Shown: positions 42,604-51,296, counted from the stretch's first letter. The stretch is 64,000 bases of DNA from an uncultured Collinsella sp. (GCA_902491765.1 CABUIY010000001.1:62001-126000); one strand, 5' to 3'. Numbers and translations are program-made. The notes: generated from the sequence alone by a model not told the origin.

Positions 42604-42905
42604 AAAAAAGCGCCCGTCCCTACAAGCTGGGACGAAGCGCCACAAAACGGACAGTCTGTCCGTAAAAGCTCTTCGCTTAACCACCCAGCTTAGATGCCCT
42701 CGCTCGCGTCGCCGCGCGCTCGCATCCGTTACTCGGCTGGTCTGTATCGACGACCATCTCGGCGATGTCTACTAAGACGAACCTGCGCGGCACGTCCGTT
42801 GGGACCGCAGCTCCGGGGTGATTTTCATCGGTCGCATGCACGGGTTCTCAGCGCTCCCCGCTCTCTGTAGCATGCGGACGGCCGACTACTCGTCCCCATC
42901 AACGC
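42604..42905 (-). promoter_or_regulatory. T-box leader for ileS, isoleucine-specific
   Basis: Read on the minus strand, the leader starts with the stem I base GGGGACGAGTAGT (AGTA bulge). It continues with the apical ACAGAGAGCGGGGAGC and GCTGAGAACC, and the specifier loop GAAAATCACC with codon ATC (Ile; complement of 42820-42822). Next come GGAGCTG, then the T-box core GGGTGGTTAAGCG (42673-42688), whose TGGT pairs with the tRNA ACCA end. It ends in a terminator GCGCTTCGTCCC / GGGACGGGCGC plus TTTTTT (42604-42640). Uncharged tRNA-Ile should stabilise the antiterminator and turn ileS on. The T-box core is slightly divergent from the usual GGTACCGCG. Confidence 0.9.
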
Positions 42906-43046
42906 TTATGCGGAGTATGCTAGCACGTTCAGCGCCGGCGAAAAACCCTCAACACTGGTTTTATACGTTCGAAATTTCTCGCGGCTGTGGACCTTCTCTT
43001 GGAGCAAAATACCTGAAAGCACTTTATCGAACGAAAGAAGGTTGCT

Positions 43047-44129
43047 ATGCGCACGATTGGAATGAGCGACTACACCGTTGGCGAGGATTGTTTTACCGAG
43101 TTGCCCGCCGCGCTGGCAGAGTACGGAGCGACCAAGGTCGCTATCATCGGCGGCAAGCGAGCCCTGGCTGCGGCGCTGCCGGGCATCGAGGCTGCGCTGG
43201 CAGGCACCGACGTCGAGATTCTGGAGACGCGCGTCTACGGCACCAACAGCACGCGCGCCAATATCGCCAAGGTCGTGAACTCCCCCGCTTGCCAGCAGGC
43301 AGACGTGCTTATCGCCTGTGGCGGCGGCAAGGCACTCGACACCGTGAAGACCGCAGCCATCGAGCTCAAGAAGATCGTCTTCACCGTCCCGACGATCTGT
43401 TCCAACTGCTCGGCCGCGACCGCCATTGCCGTCGTGTACAACGACGACGGCTCGCTCGAGGGATATTCGTACCCCAACCGACCTGCGCATATCTTCATCA
43501 ACCCCAAGATTATCGCCGAAGCTCCGGCGGAGTACTTCTGGGCCGGCGTGGGCGATGCCCTGTCCAAGCAGCCCGAGGTCGAATACGCCACGAGCGCCGG
43601 TAATTTGGAGCATACCGCCGGTCTTGGCCTGGCACTCGCCCACACCTGCTCCGAGCCGCTGTTTACTTATGGCGTCCAGGGTCTTGAGGACGTGCGCCGG
43701 AATCTGTCGAGCGAGGCCGTCAAGCAGATCGCGCTCGACATCGTGGTCAACACGGGCTATGTCTCGAACCTGACCAACCAAAACGATTACTACTACAACT
43801 CGAGCGTGGCGCACGCGTTCTACAATGCGACGTGCAGCATTCCGCGCGAGGGAACCTATCTGCACGGTGAGGTCGTGAGCCTGGGCGTGCTCGTGCTGTT
43901 TGCCTATACGGGCGATACCGAGAGCCTTGTGCGCTACGCCGCCTTTAACAAGCAGATGGGCCTGCCCGTAACGCTTGAGCAGGTCGGACTTTCCGAGGCC
44001 GACATCCCTGCCCTGTGCGAATACGCACACGCCACCAACGAGTGGAAGCAAGGCAACCCGGAGCCCTTCACCGACGAAAAGTTCGCCGCCGCCATCAAGG
44101 CTGCCAACGCCTACGGCCACACGCTCTAG
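43047..44129 (+). CDS. Iron-containing (GldA-like) alcohol/polyol dehydrogenase
   Basis: 360 residues. The Rossmann part has CGGGKALDTVK (NAD binding). Metal ligands are at GVGDAL (Asp), SSVAHAFYNA (His) and YLHGEVVSLG (His). Groups with glycerol dehydrogenase-type proteins; some act on hydroxy-ketones or glycerol-1-phosphate, so the substrate is open. ATG 43047 has AAGAAGG upstream. It is divergent from the ileS T-box with about 140 bases between, and ends in a strong terminator. Confidence 0.85.
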   Translation: MRTIGMSDYTVGEDCFTELPAALAEYGATKVAIIGGKRALAAALPGIEAALAGTDVEILETRVYGTNSTRANIAKVVNSPACQQADVLIACGGGKALDTVKTAAIELKKIVFTVPTICSNCSAATAIAVVYNDDGSLEGYSYPNRPAHIFINPKIIAEAPAEYFWAGVGDALSKQPEVEYATSAGNLEHTAGLGLALAHTCSEPLFTYGVQGLEDVRRNLSSEAVKQIALDIVVNTGYVSNLTNQNDYYYNSSVAHAFYNATCSIPREGTYLHGEVVSLGVLVLFAYTGDTESLVRYAAFNKQMGLPVTLEQVGLSEADIPALCEYAHATNEWKQGNPEPFTDEKFAAAIKAANAYGHTL

Positions 44130-44138
44130 GCCTAGCCC

Positions 44139-44177
44139 AAAACCACCACAAGGGAGCAGTGCCCTTGTGGTGGTTTT
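44139..44177 (+). terminator. Strong terminator after the alcohol dehydrogenase, ACCACCACAAGG type
   Basis: AAAACCACCACAAGGG (44139-44154) and its perfect complement (44162-44177) form a 16-base stem ending in TTTTTT. It overlaps the stop region of the convergent DUF523 gene and can serve both. Confidence 0.9.
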
Positions 44178-44633
44178 TTATTGCTCCAGCATGCTGGGGT
44201 CGAACTCGCAAGCTGGTATAACGCGATAGCCGTGACGCAGCAACAGATCAACGAAGACGCCGTTGCCCGCGGTGAGCGTACCGCTAAAGGTACCGTCGTA
44301 GATGCGACCCGCGCCGCACGAGGGACTACGGTCCTGCAGGATGCACGCGGCGATCTCTTCCGGCCCGCCCGCCTGCTCGCACATATCGAGCGCACGTTGG
44401 GCACCCAGGCGAAATTCGCGATCAACCGAGATGCCCTCGCAGGTACGAACCTCGCCGTTCACAATCTCGGACGGCTTGCGCGGCGTGGGCAGGCCGCCAA
44501 AGACCTCGGGGCACACGAGGAGGACCTCGGTCCCCGTGCGCTCGCAAGCCTCGACCAACGCGCGGTGGTAGTTATCGAGCCCGTTATACTTGCAGCTCTC
44601 GCCCATCAAGCAGGCGCTCACCACGATCTTCAT
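44178..44633 (-). CDS. DUF523-family cysteine-rich protein
   Basis: 151 residues. Conserved DUF523 features: VSACLMGESCKYNG, CPEVFGGLPTPRKPSE and DRSPSCGAGRIYDG, with four to five Cys that could bind a metal or cluster. Function is unknown in the family. Start ATG 44633 has GAGAGGG at a sensible distance; MEM two codons earlier is closer to the site and less likely. Confidence 0.85.
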   Translation of the reverse strand: MKIVVSACLMGESCKYNGLDNYHRALVEACERTGTEVLLVCPEVFGGLPTPRKPSEIVNGEVRTCEGISVDREFRLGAQRALDMCEQAGGPEEIAACILQDRSPSCGAGRIYDGTFSGTLTAGNGVFVDLLLRHGYRVIPACEFDPSMLEQ

Positions 44634-44649
44634 TTCCATCCCTCTCAAG

Positions 44650-44688
44650 CAAAACGCCCCATTTGAGAAAGCTGCTCAAATGGGGCGT
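44650..44688 (-). terminator. Intrinsic terminator of ftsH
   Basis: ACGCCCCATTTGAG / CTCAAATGGGGCGT arms (44654-44667, 44675-44688) form a perfect 14-base stem followed on the minus strand by TTTTG. It lies 26 bases after the ftsH stop. Confidence 0.82.
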
Positions 44689-44714
44689 CGGCGTTTACTG
44701 GCTCGGCCGCGGCG

Positions 44715-46607
44715 TTACTGCTGCTTGGGCATCAGCGGGTTCTCACGCGTGAGGAGATTCATGAACTCCTCGCCCGTGATCGTCTCCTTCTTGTACAGAT
44801 AACGAGCCAGCTCGTGGAGCTTGAACTTGTTTTCCTTGAGGATCTGCAGGGCGCGGTCGTGCGCATCCTCAATCAACTTGGCGACAATTGCGTCCACACG
44901 CTCGGCCGTACCGGGGGCGCAGGTGAGCGACGTATCCTGGTTGAGGTACGCATTCTGGACGGTACCGAGCGCCATCATGCCAAACTCGTCGGACATACCA
45001 AAGCGCGTCACCATGTTGCGGGCGAGCTTGGTGGCCTGCTCGATATCGTTGGCGGCACCGGTCGTCATCTCGCCAAAGATGAGCTCCTCGGCCGCTCGAC
45101 CACCGCAGTAGACGGCGAGCTTATCCAGGACCTCCTGGCGCGTGGTCAGGAAGCGCTCGTCCTCCTCGACCTGCATGGTGTAGCCCAGGGCACCGCTCGT
45201 GCGCGGAACGATGGTGATCTTCGTGACCGGCGCAGAGCCCTTCTGGCGAGCGGCAACAATGGCATGGCCGATCTCATGGTAGGAAACGACCTGCTTCTCG
45301 TGGTCGGAAAGCACCGTGGACTTACGCTGTTGGCCGGCAATGACGACCTCCACCGACTCCTCGAAGTCGTCCTGGGTTGCACGCTTGCGACCTTCGCGAA
45401 CGGCGCGCAGGGCGCCCTCGTTAATGATATTGGCCAAATCGGCGCCCGAGGCACCAGGCGTGGCGCGGGCAATCGCGGTCAGATCGATCGGCGGCTGGGT
45501 CTTCACGCTCTTGGCGTGCAGCTCAAGGATATTCTTGCGACCGGTCAAATCGGGCAGCTCGACGGGAATGCGGCGGTCAAAGCGACCGGGACGCAACAGA
45601 GCCGGGTCAAGGCTGTCGGGGCGGTTGGTGGCAGCAAGGACGACGATGCCCTTGTGGTTATCGAAGCCGTCCATCTCGGTCAGCAACTGATTGAGCGTCT
45701 GCTCGCGCTCGTCGTTGCCGCTAAAGCCGCCGCCATCACGCTTTTTGCCGATGGTATCGATCTCATCGATAAAAACGATGCACGGGGCCTTTTCCTTGGC
45801 CTGCTTAAACAGGTCACGAACCTTAGCAGCGCCGCGACCAACAAACATCTCAACGAACTCAGAGCCCGAAATGCTAAAGAACGGAACACCGGCCTCGCCG
45901 GCAACAGCCTTGGCAAGCAGGGTCTTACCGGTACCCGGAGGGCCAACAAGGAGAGCACCGCGCGGCAGCTTGGCGCCGATCTCCTCGTAGCGCTGCGGCT
46001 TCTCCAGAAAGTCGACGACCTCCTTGAGGGATTCCTTGGCCTCTTCCTGGCCAGCGACATCCTTAAAGGTCACGCCCACGTCCTTGGAGGCGATCACGCG
46101 AGCACCGGACTTGCCCAGTCCGCCGCCGCCAAAACCGCCGCCACCAAAGTTCATCGACGGGCCGTCATCGCCCATAGCCTTCTTCATGCGGCGGTTGAGC
46201 CACCAACCGATGAGGAAGAAAATCGCCATGGGAAGGATGAGTGTGAGCAGGTAGTAGGTCATCAGACCCGAGTTTTTATCTGGAACGACGGACTCCAGGG
46301 ACGCACCGGATTCAAGCACGCGATCGGTAAAGCCCGCATCATTCGGCACACCGGTCGTCTTGTAAGCGATGTTCTCGTCCTCGCCCTTTTTGGTGTAATA
46401 AATCGAGTAATCGTCCGTGTTGTACTCGACCTTGTCGACACTCTTCTTATCGAGCGCTTTGACAAACGTCGAATAATCGGTCTTCGTAATCTGCTGCGTG
46501 TGACCGATGTTGGGGAACAGAACGGTCGAGAGCACGAGGTAGACGACGAAGGCGATGAGCACGTAGAGGATCATATTCCGTCTACGTTTGTTGTCATCCA
46601 TCTCCAT
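44715..46607 (-). CDS. ftsH: ATP-dependent zinc metalloprotease FtsH
   Basis: About 630 residues. First membrane helix at about 11-30 (NMILYVLIAFVVYLVLSTVL), external segment, second helix near 115-135. The AAA+ domain has GPPGTGKTLLAKA and FIDEIDTIGKK. The M41 protease site is HEIGHAI with the later Asp region. It degrades membrane proteins. M at 46607 (MEMDDN) has TGGAG nine bases upstream; ATG 46622 is an alternative start. A Gly-rich linker (FGGGGFGGGG) joins membrane and AAA parts. Confidence 0.93.
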   Translation of the reverse strand: MEMDDNKRRRNMILYVLIAFVVYLVLSTVLFPNIGHTQQITKTDYSTFVKALDKKSVDKVEYNTDDYSIYYTKKGEDENIAYKTTGVPNDAGFTDRVLESGASLESVVPDKNSGLMTYYLLTLILPMAIFFLIGWWLNRRMKKAMGDDGPSMNFGGGGFGGGGLGKSGARVIASKDVGVTFKDVAGQEEAKESLKEVVDFLEKPQRYEEIGAKLPRGALLVGPPGTGKTLLAKAVAGEAGVPFFSISGSEFVEMFVGRGAAKVRDLFKQAKEKAPCIVFIDEIDTIGKKRDGGGFSGNDEREQTLNQLLTEMDGFDNHKGIVVLAATNRPDSLDPALLRPGRFDRRIPVELPDLTGRKNILELHAKSVKTQPPIDLTAIARATPGASGADLANIINEGALRAVREGRKRATQDDFEESVEVVIAGQQRKSTVLSDHEKQVVSYHEIGHAIVAARQKGSAPVTKITIVPRTSGALGYTMQVEEDERFLTTRQEVLDKLAVYCGGRAAEELIFGEMTTGAANDIEQATKLARNMVTRFGMSDEFGMMALGTVQNAYLNQDTSLTCAPGTAERVDAIVAKLIEDAHDRALQILKENKFKLHELARYLYKKETITGEEFMNLLTRENPLMPKQQ

Positions 46608-46699
46608 CTGCTTGAACTCCATCTACTGGGGTTGATAATGTTTTCTAGAATACCCAACCCGGACGGCGATAAACCGACGCCGGGCACGAAAGGACAGAG

Positions 46700-47185
46700 A
46701 TGGCATCACTGGAAGTCGGCAAGGTTCAAATCTATACGGGCGACGGCAAGGGCAAGACGACGGCTGCGCTGGGGCTCGCGCTGCGCGCCACGGGCTATGG
46801 ACTTAACGTGCTCATGCTTCAATTTGCCAAGAAGCTGCACTGTGCCGAACATGACGCAGCACCTCGATTGGGGCTACGCATCGTGCAAGCCGACCGCGAC
46901 ACGCCCGAAGCCTGTGCCGCACAGATCATGGAGCTGGCGCGCGAGCAGATTAGCCAGGTCGACGTGCTGATCTTGGATGAGCTGGGAGAAGCCATGCGAC
47001 GGGGCTTTGTGACGCGCGAAGATGTCGAAGCGTTGATCGCGATAAAGCCCGCCACCACGGAGCTCGTACTCACCGGCCGTGGCTTGCTGCCCCTCGCCGA
47101 CCTTGCCGACCTAGTAACCGAAATGCGCCCCGTCAAACACTACTTCGACGAAGGCCTCCTAGCCCGCCAAGGCATCGAATACTAG
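46700..47185 (+). CDS. cobO: Cob(I)alamin/corrinoid adenosyltransferase, CobO/BtuR type
   Basis: 161 residues, slightly shorter than usual (about 180-200). The P-loop reads YTGDGKGKTTAALG (12-25), with MLQFAKK after it and VLILDELGEAM as the Walker B-like stretch; ELVLTGRG follows. It transfers the adenosyl group of ATP to cob(I)alamin or its precursor. No other cob genes are adjacent, so it may serve salvage. AAAGGA precedes ATG 46700. Its stop codon lies inside a 26-base palindrome shared with the convergent MATE gene. Confidence 0.88.
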   Translation: MASLEVGKVQIYTGDGKGKTTAALGLALRATGYGLNVLMLQFAKKLHCAEHDAAPRLGLRIVQADRDTPEACAAQIMELAREQISQVDVLILDELGEAMRRGFVTREDVEALIAIKPATTELVLTGRGLLPLADLADLVTEMRPVKHYFDEGLLARQGIEY

Positions 47186-47209
47186 TCATTGGGGACGTCC
47201 CCAATGACT
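47184..47209. repeat. Perfect 26-base palindrome across two convergent stop codons
   Basis: AGTCATTGGGGAC (47184-47196) is followed directly by its complement (47197-47209). It overlaps the cobO stop (47183-47185) and the stop of the MATE gene (47208-47210). It could form a hairpin with almost no loop, acting as a shared terminator or mRNA end structure. The core is TTGGGGACGT, as at 39708. Confidence 0.8.
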
Positions 47210-48557
47210 AGGCGGTGGCGCGGCCTAGCCAGTTGCCGCTGTGGTGGTAGATGGTGAACATTATGGCGGTGATGAGCCAGGTTACAGGGTAGACCAGCAG
47301 CAGGTGCTCAAGCGACGGATCGAACGGCATAATCGCAAACACCCAGATCACCCTGAGCACGACGGTGCCAAAAATCGTGAGCAGCATGGGCTGCAAGCTC
47401 ACGCCGGCGCCGCGGATGGAACCCGAGGCGTTCTCGATAATCGAGAAAATCGCATAGAACGGCGCAATGAAATGGAGGATGGTCGTGGTGTACGCCGAAA
47501 TCGAAGCATCGTCGACAAACAGGCGCGACAACGGACCCGAGAACACCAGCAGCACGGCAGACAGGCCACCAATGAGCATAAACGACAGCACGAGCGACGT
47601 ATGGTAGCCCTTTCGCATGCGCTCGTAGTTACGCGCGCCAAAGTTCTGTGCCGAGAACGTGGTAATCGACACGCCAAGCGCCTCGGTAACCATCCAGACA
47701 ATGCCATCCAGGCGGCCCGAAAGACCCCAAGCCGTGGTGACATCGGCACCAAACGAGTTGACCGACACCTGAATCAAAACGTTGGAAATCGAATACGCAG
47801 CAGACTGAAAGCCAAGCGGCAGACCACACGAAATCATGCTCTTACAAATACCAGGATCAATGCCGAGTTTGGACAGTGAAAGCCGCCACGCACCCGGTGC
47901 GTGCATCATACGAATCACGATCATCGTGGCATTGGAGCAAATGGTCAGCGCCACCGCGATGCCGCAGCCCAGAGCCTCCATATGAAGTACGGCAACGAAG
48001 ATGACATCCAGCACCGCATTAACAAGGCAGCCGGAAGCGATGATCACAGCGGGCCCGCGCGTGTCGCCCACGGCGCGCAGCAATGCCGTTCCCATATTGA
48101 GCAGCAGCGCCGCAACCATGGCGGCAAAATAGCAACGGGCATAGGCCACGCCCTCGGCCAATAGTTCATGCGGCGTATTCATAAGCACCAGCATGGGCTC
48201 AACGAACACTATGCCAAGAATCGAGAAAACGATTCCGCCCACCAGCGCGAGCGTCATGGCCGTATGGACCGATCGGCTCAGGCGCTCGTCATCGTGCTGG
48301 CCAAAAAACTGGCCCGTAATGACCGCGCAGCCGGCACCGACGCCAACGCAAAAGCCAATGCAGAGCTCGGTGAGCACCATCGTGGCCTGAATGCCACCCA
48401 GCGCGAGCTTGCCGCCAAACTGACCGACGATATAGGTACCGATAAGCGTGTATGCCTGCTGAAAGAACGAACTAAAGAAGATGGGAACGCACAGCGACAG
48501 CAGCTGCTGCCAAATGACACCCTGCGTTACATCGATAGCCGTAGATTTCTTAGCCAC
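47208..48557 (-). CDS. MATE-family efflux transporter
   Basis: 449 residues with about 12 hydrophobic segments in two similar halves (LLSLCVPIFFSSFFQQAY; GLPLGFQSAAYSISNVLIQ). It belongs to the DinF/NorM-like MATE group and would export a drug or metabolite using an ion gradient. The start is GTG 48557 preceded by GGGGAGG. The stop sits in the palindrome shared with cobO. The substrate is unknown. Confidence 0.87.
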   Translation of the reverse strand: MAKKSTAIDVTQGVIWQQLLSLCVPIFFSSFFQQAYTLIGTYIVGQFGGKLALGGIQATMVLTELCIGFCVGVGAGCAVITGQFFGQHDDERLSRSVHTAMTLALVGGIVFSILGIVFVEPMLVLMNTPHELLAEGVAYARCYFAAMVAALLLNMGTALLRAVGDTRGPAVIIASGCLVNAVLDVIFVAVLHMEALGCGIAVALTICSNATMIVIRMMHAPGAWRLSLSKLGIDPGICKSMISCGLPLGFQSAAYSISNVLIQVSVNSFGADVTTAWGLSGRLDGIVWMVTEALGVSITTFSAQNFGARNYERMRKGYHTSLVLSFMLIGGLSAVLLVFSGPLSRLFVDDASISAYTTTILHFIAPFYAIFSIIENASGSIRGAGVSLQPMLLTIFGTVVLRVIWVFAIMPFDPSLEHLLLVYPVTWLITAIMFTIYHHSGNWLGRATA

Positions 48558-48677
48558 ACGCCCTCCCCGCTAGCGTACGCCAAACAACACATCAATAGTA
48601 CGGCAAAGCCGCTTTCAGCTTAACACCGACCGAAGGCAGTCGAAACACCTCTGGCGGCAAAGCTCGAGAGCACCCCG

Positions 48678-49592
48678 CTAGTGATACAAACCCGGCTGGT
48701 AGTGATACTCGTTGCTCACGTGCGGGCACAGCTGCCAAAAGGCGACGGCACTTGCCGCGGCCACGTTAAGCGAATCGACCCCGTGCGCCATCGGAATGCG
48801 CACGGCGCGGTCGCAGCCGGCAATGGTCTTGACGCCCAAGCCAGCACCCTCGGTGCCCATAAAGATTGCCAGGCGGTCAATCTCCTGCAGCGCGGGATCG
48901 TCCAATGACACCGAATCATCCGTCAAAGCCATGGCAGCACACGAAAAGCCGGCATCGTGCAGCGCCGCCAGCCCATCATGCGGCCATACGCGTGCCTCGC
49001 TGCCAATGCGTGTCCAGGGCACCTGGAACACCGTGCCCATGCTCACGCGGGCCGAGCGACGGTACAGCGGATCGCAGCACGTAGGGCTCACCAAAATGCC
49101 ATCGACGTTCAGCGCAGCCGCCGAGCGGAAAATCGCGCCGACGTTGGTGTGGTCGACAATACCCTCGAGCACGCACACGCGCACCGGGCGCTCCCCCGCC
49201 GCCTCGACGACGCCGCCCAAGAACTCATCAACCGGAATCTGACGCGGGCGACGGAACGCCGCGAGCGCACCGCGCGTCACGTTAAAGCCCGTCAGCTGCT
49301 CCATAAGCTCCATCGAGGCAACGAACACGGGAACCGGGCCCGCACCTTCGCGCACAACCAGGCGCTCAAACAGCGGCATCATCTGGTCGAGCCAGCGTTC
49401 GCCCAAAAGAAAGCTCACCGGCTCGTATCCGGCACGCACTGCGCGCTCGATAACCTTGGCACTCTCGGCGATAAAGATGCCCTTTTGCGGCTCCAGCACG
49501 CAGCGCAGCTCACGCTCGGTCAGTCGCACGTAGGCATCAAGCCGCTCGTCCTCGAGCGAATCGATTCGCAGCACCTCAACGGCATCAGTCAT
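48678..49592 (-). CDS. SpoU/TrmH-family rRNA or tRNA 2'-O-methyltransferase
   Basis: 304 residues. An N-terminal substrate-binding part (about 1-115, with GIFIAESAKVIERA) precedes the SPOUT knot domain: VLEGIVDHTNVGAIFRSA, ILVSPTCCDPLYRRSARVSMG, IFMGTEGAGL and IPMAHGVDSLNVAAASA. These are the three TrmH motifs. The target RNA site is unknown. ATG 49592 starts the conserved part; the ribosome site is weak (GGCAGG). Confidence 0.88.
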   Translation of the reverse strand: MTDAVEVLRIDSLEDERLDAYVRLTERELRCVLEPQKGIFIAESAKVIERAVRAGYEPVSFLLGERWLDQMMPLFERLVVREGAGPVPVFVASMELMEQLTGFNVTRGALAAFRRPRQIPVDEFLGGVVEAAGERPVRVCVLEGIVDHTNVGAIFRSAAALNVDGILVSPTCCDPLYRRSARVSMGTVFQVPWTRIGSEARVWPHDGLAALHDAGFSCAAMALTDDSVSLDDPALQEIDRLAIFMGTEGAGLGVKTIAGCDRAVRIPMAHGVDSLNVAAASAVAFWQLCPHVSNEYHYQPGLYH

Positions 49593-49701
49593 AGCAGCCT
49601 GCCCGCACCCTTCTTTACAGTACATCTATACCAAACGAGGCGACGCTAAGCGCCGCCCCATGCATTCAAACAACCCGATGATACCGTTCACGCCAGACGA
49701 T

Positions 49702-50220
49702 TTACGCCTCAACGCGACGATACGTCACGAACTCATAATCGAGACCCTCGTCACCCTCGCCCGCGGCAATCGTGGCAACACCGCCACGCCGCGCAATCTC
49801 CCACGCGGGATCGGCATCCAGATCGGGAAAGTACGTATCCACGTCATGCACGCAGTGGTTATGCGTAACCTCGGCCTCCGCGCAATACGGCAAAAACTGC
49901 CGATAGACATCGCCGCCACCGATCACCCACGCAACGGGTTCATCGGCAACCGCGGCGAGCGCTTCGTCAATGCCATGCACCACGTCAACGCCCTCGGGGG
50001 CAAAGCCCTCGTCGCGCGTGAGCACAATGTTGCGGCGATTCCTGAGCGGACGCCCACCGGGAAAACTCAGCAGCGTCTTGCGCCCCATAATGACCGGGCA
50101 ACCTTTGGTGCACGCCACAAAATGGCGCATGTCGGCGCGATTGGACACCACCATGTCGCCCTCGCACCCAATACCCCAGTCATCGCACACGGCGACAATG
50201 GCAGAAAGCTTACACGTCAT
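49702..50220 (-). CDS. folA: Dihydrofolate reductase
   Basis: 172 residues. Conserved parts: LSAIVAVCDDWGIG, VIMGRKTLLSFPGGRPL, RRNIVLTRDEGF and WVIGGGDVYRQFLP. The active-site acidic residue is probably in the NRADMRHF helix. It regenerates tetrahydrofolate from the dihydrofolate made by ThyA, encoded just upstream in the same operon. ATG 50220 is chosen; GTG 50229 next to the thyA stop is an alternative. Confidence 0.92.
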   Translation of the reverse strand: MTCKLSAIVAVCDDWGIGCEGDMVVSNRADMRHFVACTKGCPVIMGRKTLLSFPGGRPLRNRRNIVLTRDEGFAPEGVDVVHGIDEALAAVADEPVAWVIGGGDVYRQFLPYCAEAEVTHNHCVHDVDTYFPDLDADPAWEIARRGGVATIAAGEGDEGLDYEFVTYRRVEA

Positions 50221-50229
50221 GCGCGTCAC

Positions 50230-51078
50230 CTACACCGCGATGGGGATGTTCTTGACCTGCGGGCCGTGCTCATAGCCCTCGACGATCAGGTCATCGGTCG
50301 TAAACGAGTAGAAATCATGCACATCGGGGTTGAGCGTTACCTTGGGCGCGGCAAACTGCGGACGCTCGATAAGTTCGCGGATGATATCGACATGACGGTC
50401 GTAAATGTGGGCATCGGCAATCACGTGCAGCAGCTCGCCAGCGATCATATCGACCGACTGCGCAACCATCATCAGCAAAATGGCGTACTGGCACACATTC
50501 CAGTTGTTCGCGGCCAAAATATCCTGGCTACGCTGGTTGAGAATCATGTTGAGCGTCGGTTTGTCATCCTGTGGGCGCTGGGTGACGTTATACGTCACGC
50601 TATAGGCGCACGGGTACAGGTGCATCTCGGACAGATCGCTAAACACATAGGTGTTCGTCATAATGCGGCGACTGTACGGCGTGTGCTTAAGGTCGTACAG
50701 CACGCGGTCCATCTGATCGAAGTCGCCCTCGGCATAGTGGCTCTTCTGGCCAATCTGATAGCCGTAGGCCTTGCCGATAGAACCGGTCTCGTCAGCCCAT
50801 TCATCCCAGATATGGCTGTTGAGGTCATGCACGTTATTGGACTTCTTCTGATAAATCCACAGAATCTCGTCCATGGCAGACTTAAGCGCCGTACGACGCA
50901 GGGTGAGCGCGGGGAACTCCTCGCGCAGGTCGTAGCGCGCCGTGACGCCGAAGTTTTTAATGGTATAGGCAGGGGTGCCGTCCTCCCACACCGGGCGGAC
51001 CTTTTGGCCCTCGGTGGTGGTGCCATGGTCCAGAATATCGCGGCACATGGTTACAAACTGTTGATCAGCTTTGCTCAT
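50230..51078 (-). CDS. thyA: Thymidylate synthase
   Basis: 282 residues. The catalytic Cys lies in HLYPCAYSVTYNV; the usual PCH appears as PCA, seen in one ThyA subgroup. LNQRSQDILAANNWNVCQYA and HVIADAHIYDRHVD are the dUMP and folate-binding stretches. It converts dUMP to dTMP using methylene-tetrahydrofolate. ATG 51078 follows CAGGAGGG. A TTCGAC-16-TACAAT promoter lies upstream. folA follows directly after the stop. Confidence 0.93.
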   Translation of the reverse strand: MSKADQQFVTMCRDILDHGTTTEGQKVRPVWEDGTPAYTIKNFGVTARYDLREEFPALTLRRTALKSAMDEILWIYQKKSNNVHDLNSHIWDEWADETGSIGKAYGYQIGQKSHYAEGDFDQMDRVLYDLKHTPYSRRIMTNTYVFSDLSEMHLYPCAYSVTYNVTQRPQDDKPTLNMILNQRSQDILAANNWNVCQYAILLMMVAQSVDMIAGELLHVIADAHIYDRHVDIIRELIERPQFAAPKVTLNPDVHDFYSFTTDDLIVEGYEHGPQVKNIPIAV

Positions 51079-51112
51079 TGACCCTCCTGTCAGTCGCCTA
51101 TAAGCGAGATTT

Positions 51113-51140
51113 ATTGTAGCCCAGGCGCGCGAGTGTCGAA
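51113..51140 (-). promoter_or_regulatory. Promoter of thyA-folA
   Basis: On the minus strand, TTCGAC (51135-51140) and TACAAT (51113-51118) are separated by 16 bases, placing the start of transcription about 25-30 bases before the thyA ATG. Confidence 0.55.
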
Positions 51141-51216
51141 TTGGACACTTAGTCCGGCACACGCAATGCACGGCAGCGCGGCTCCGCATGCGGCAACGAG
51201 GCATCTTAGCCTTTTT

Positions 51217-51283
51217 CTGACATATGACAGAAATGCCTTGCGCCCAACGACTAACGCGTTATCCTATTGTTGACATATGTCAG
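51217..51283 (+). promoter_or_regulatory. Promoter flanked by paired TGACATATG palindromes upstream of the DUF134 gene
   Basis: CTGACATATGACAG (51217-51230) and TGACATATGTCA (51271-51282, perfect palindrome) share TGACATATG. Between them lie TTGCGC (51238-51243) and TATCCT (51260-51265), spaced by 16 bases. One site therefore lies just upstream of the -35 and one just after the -10, a typical operator layout. AAGGAG (51286-51291) then serves the ATG at 51297. Confidence 0.6.
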
Positions 51284-51296
51284 ATAAGGAGTGTGC

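Noticed and set aside
44814..46970. 718-codon plus-strand frame across ftsH and into cobO
   Set aside because: Shadow of ftsH; its 3' part is out of frame with cobO, which has its own ribosome site and motifs.
50230..51078. ThyA active-site change PCH to PCA as evidence of an inactive enzyme
   Set aside because: A ThyA subgroup with PCAY is recognised, and the catalytic Cys and other binding motifs are intact.
51269..51274. TTGACA as the -35 of the DUF134 gene
   Set aside because: A -10 at proper spacing would fall on the start codon; TTGCGC-16-TATCCT upstream fits better and leaves TGACATATGTCA as an operator.
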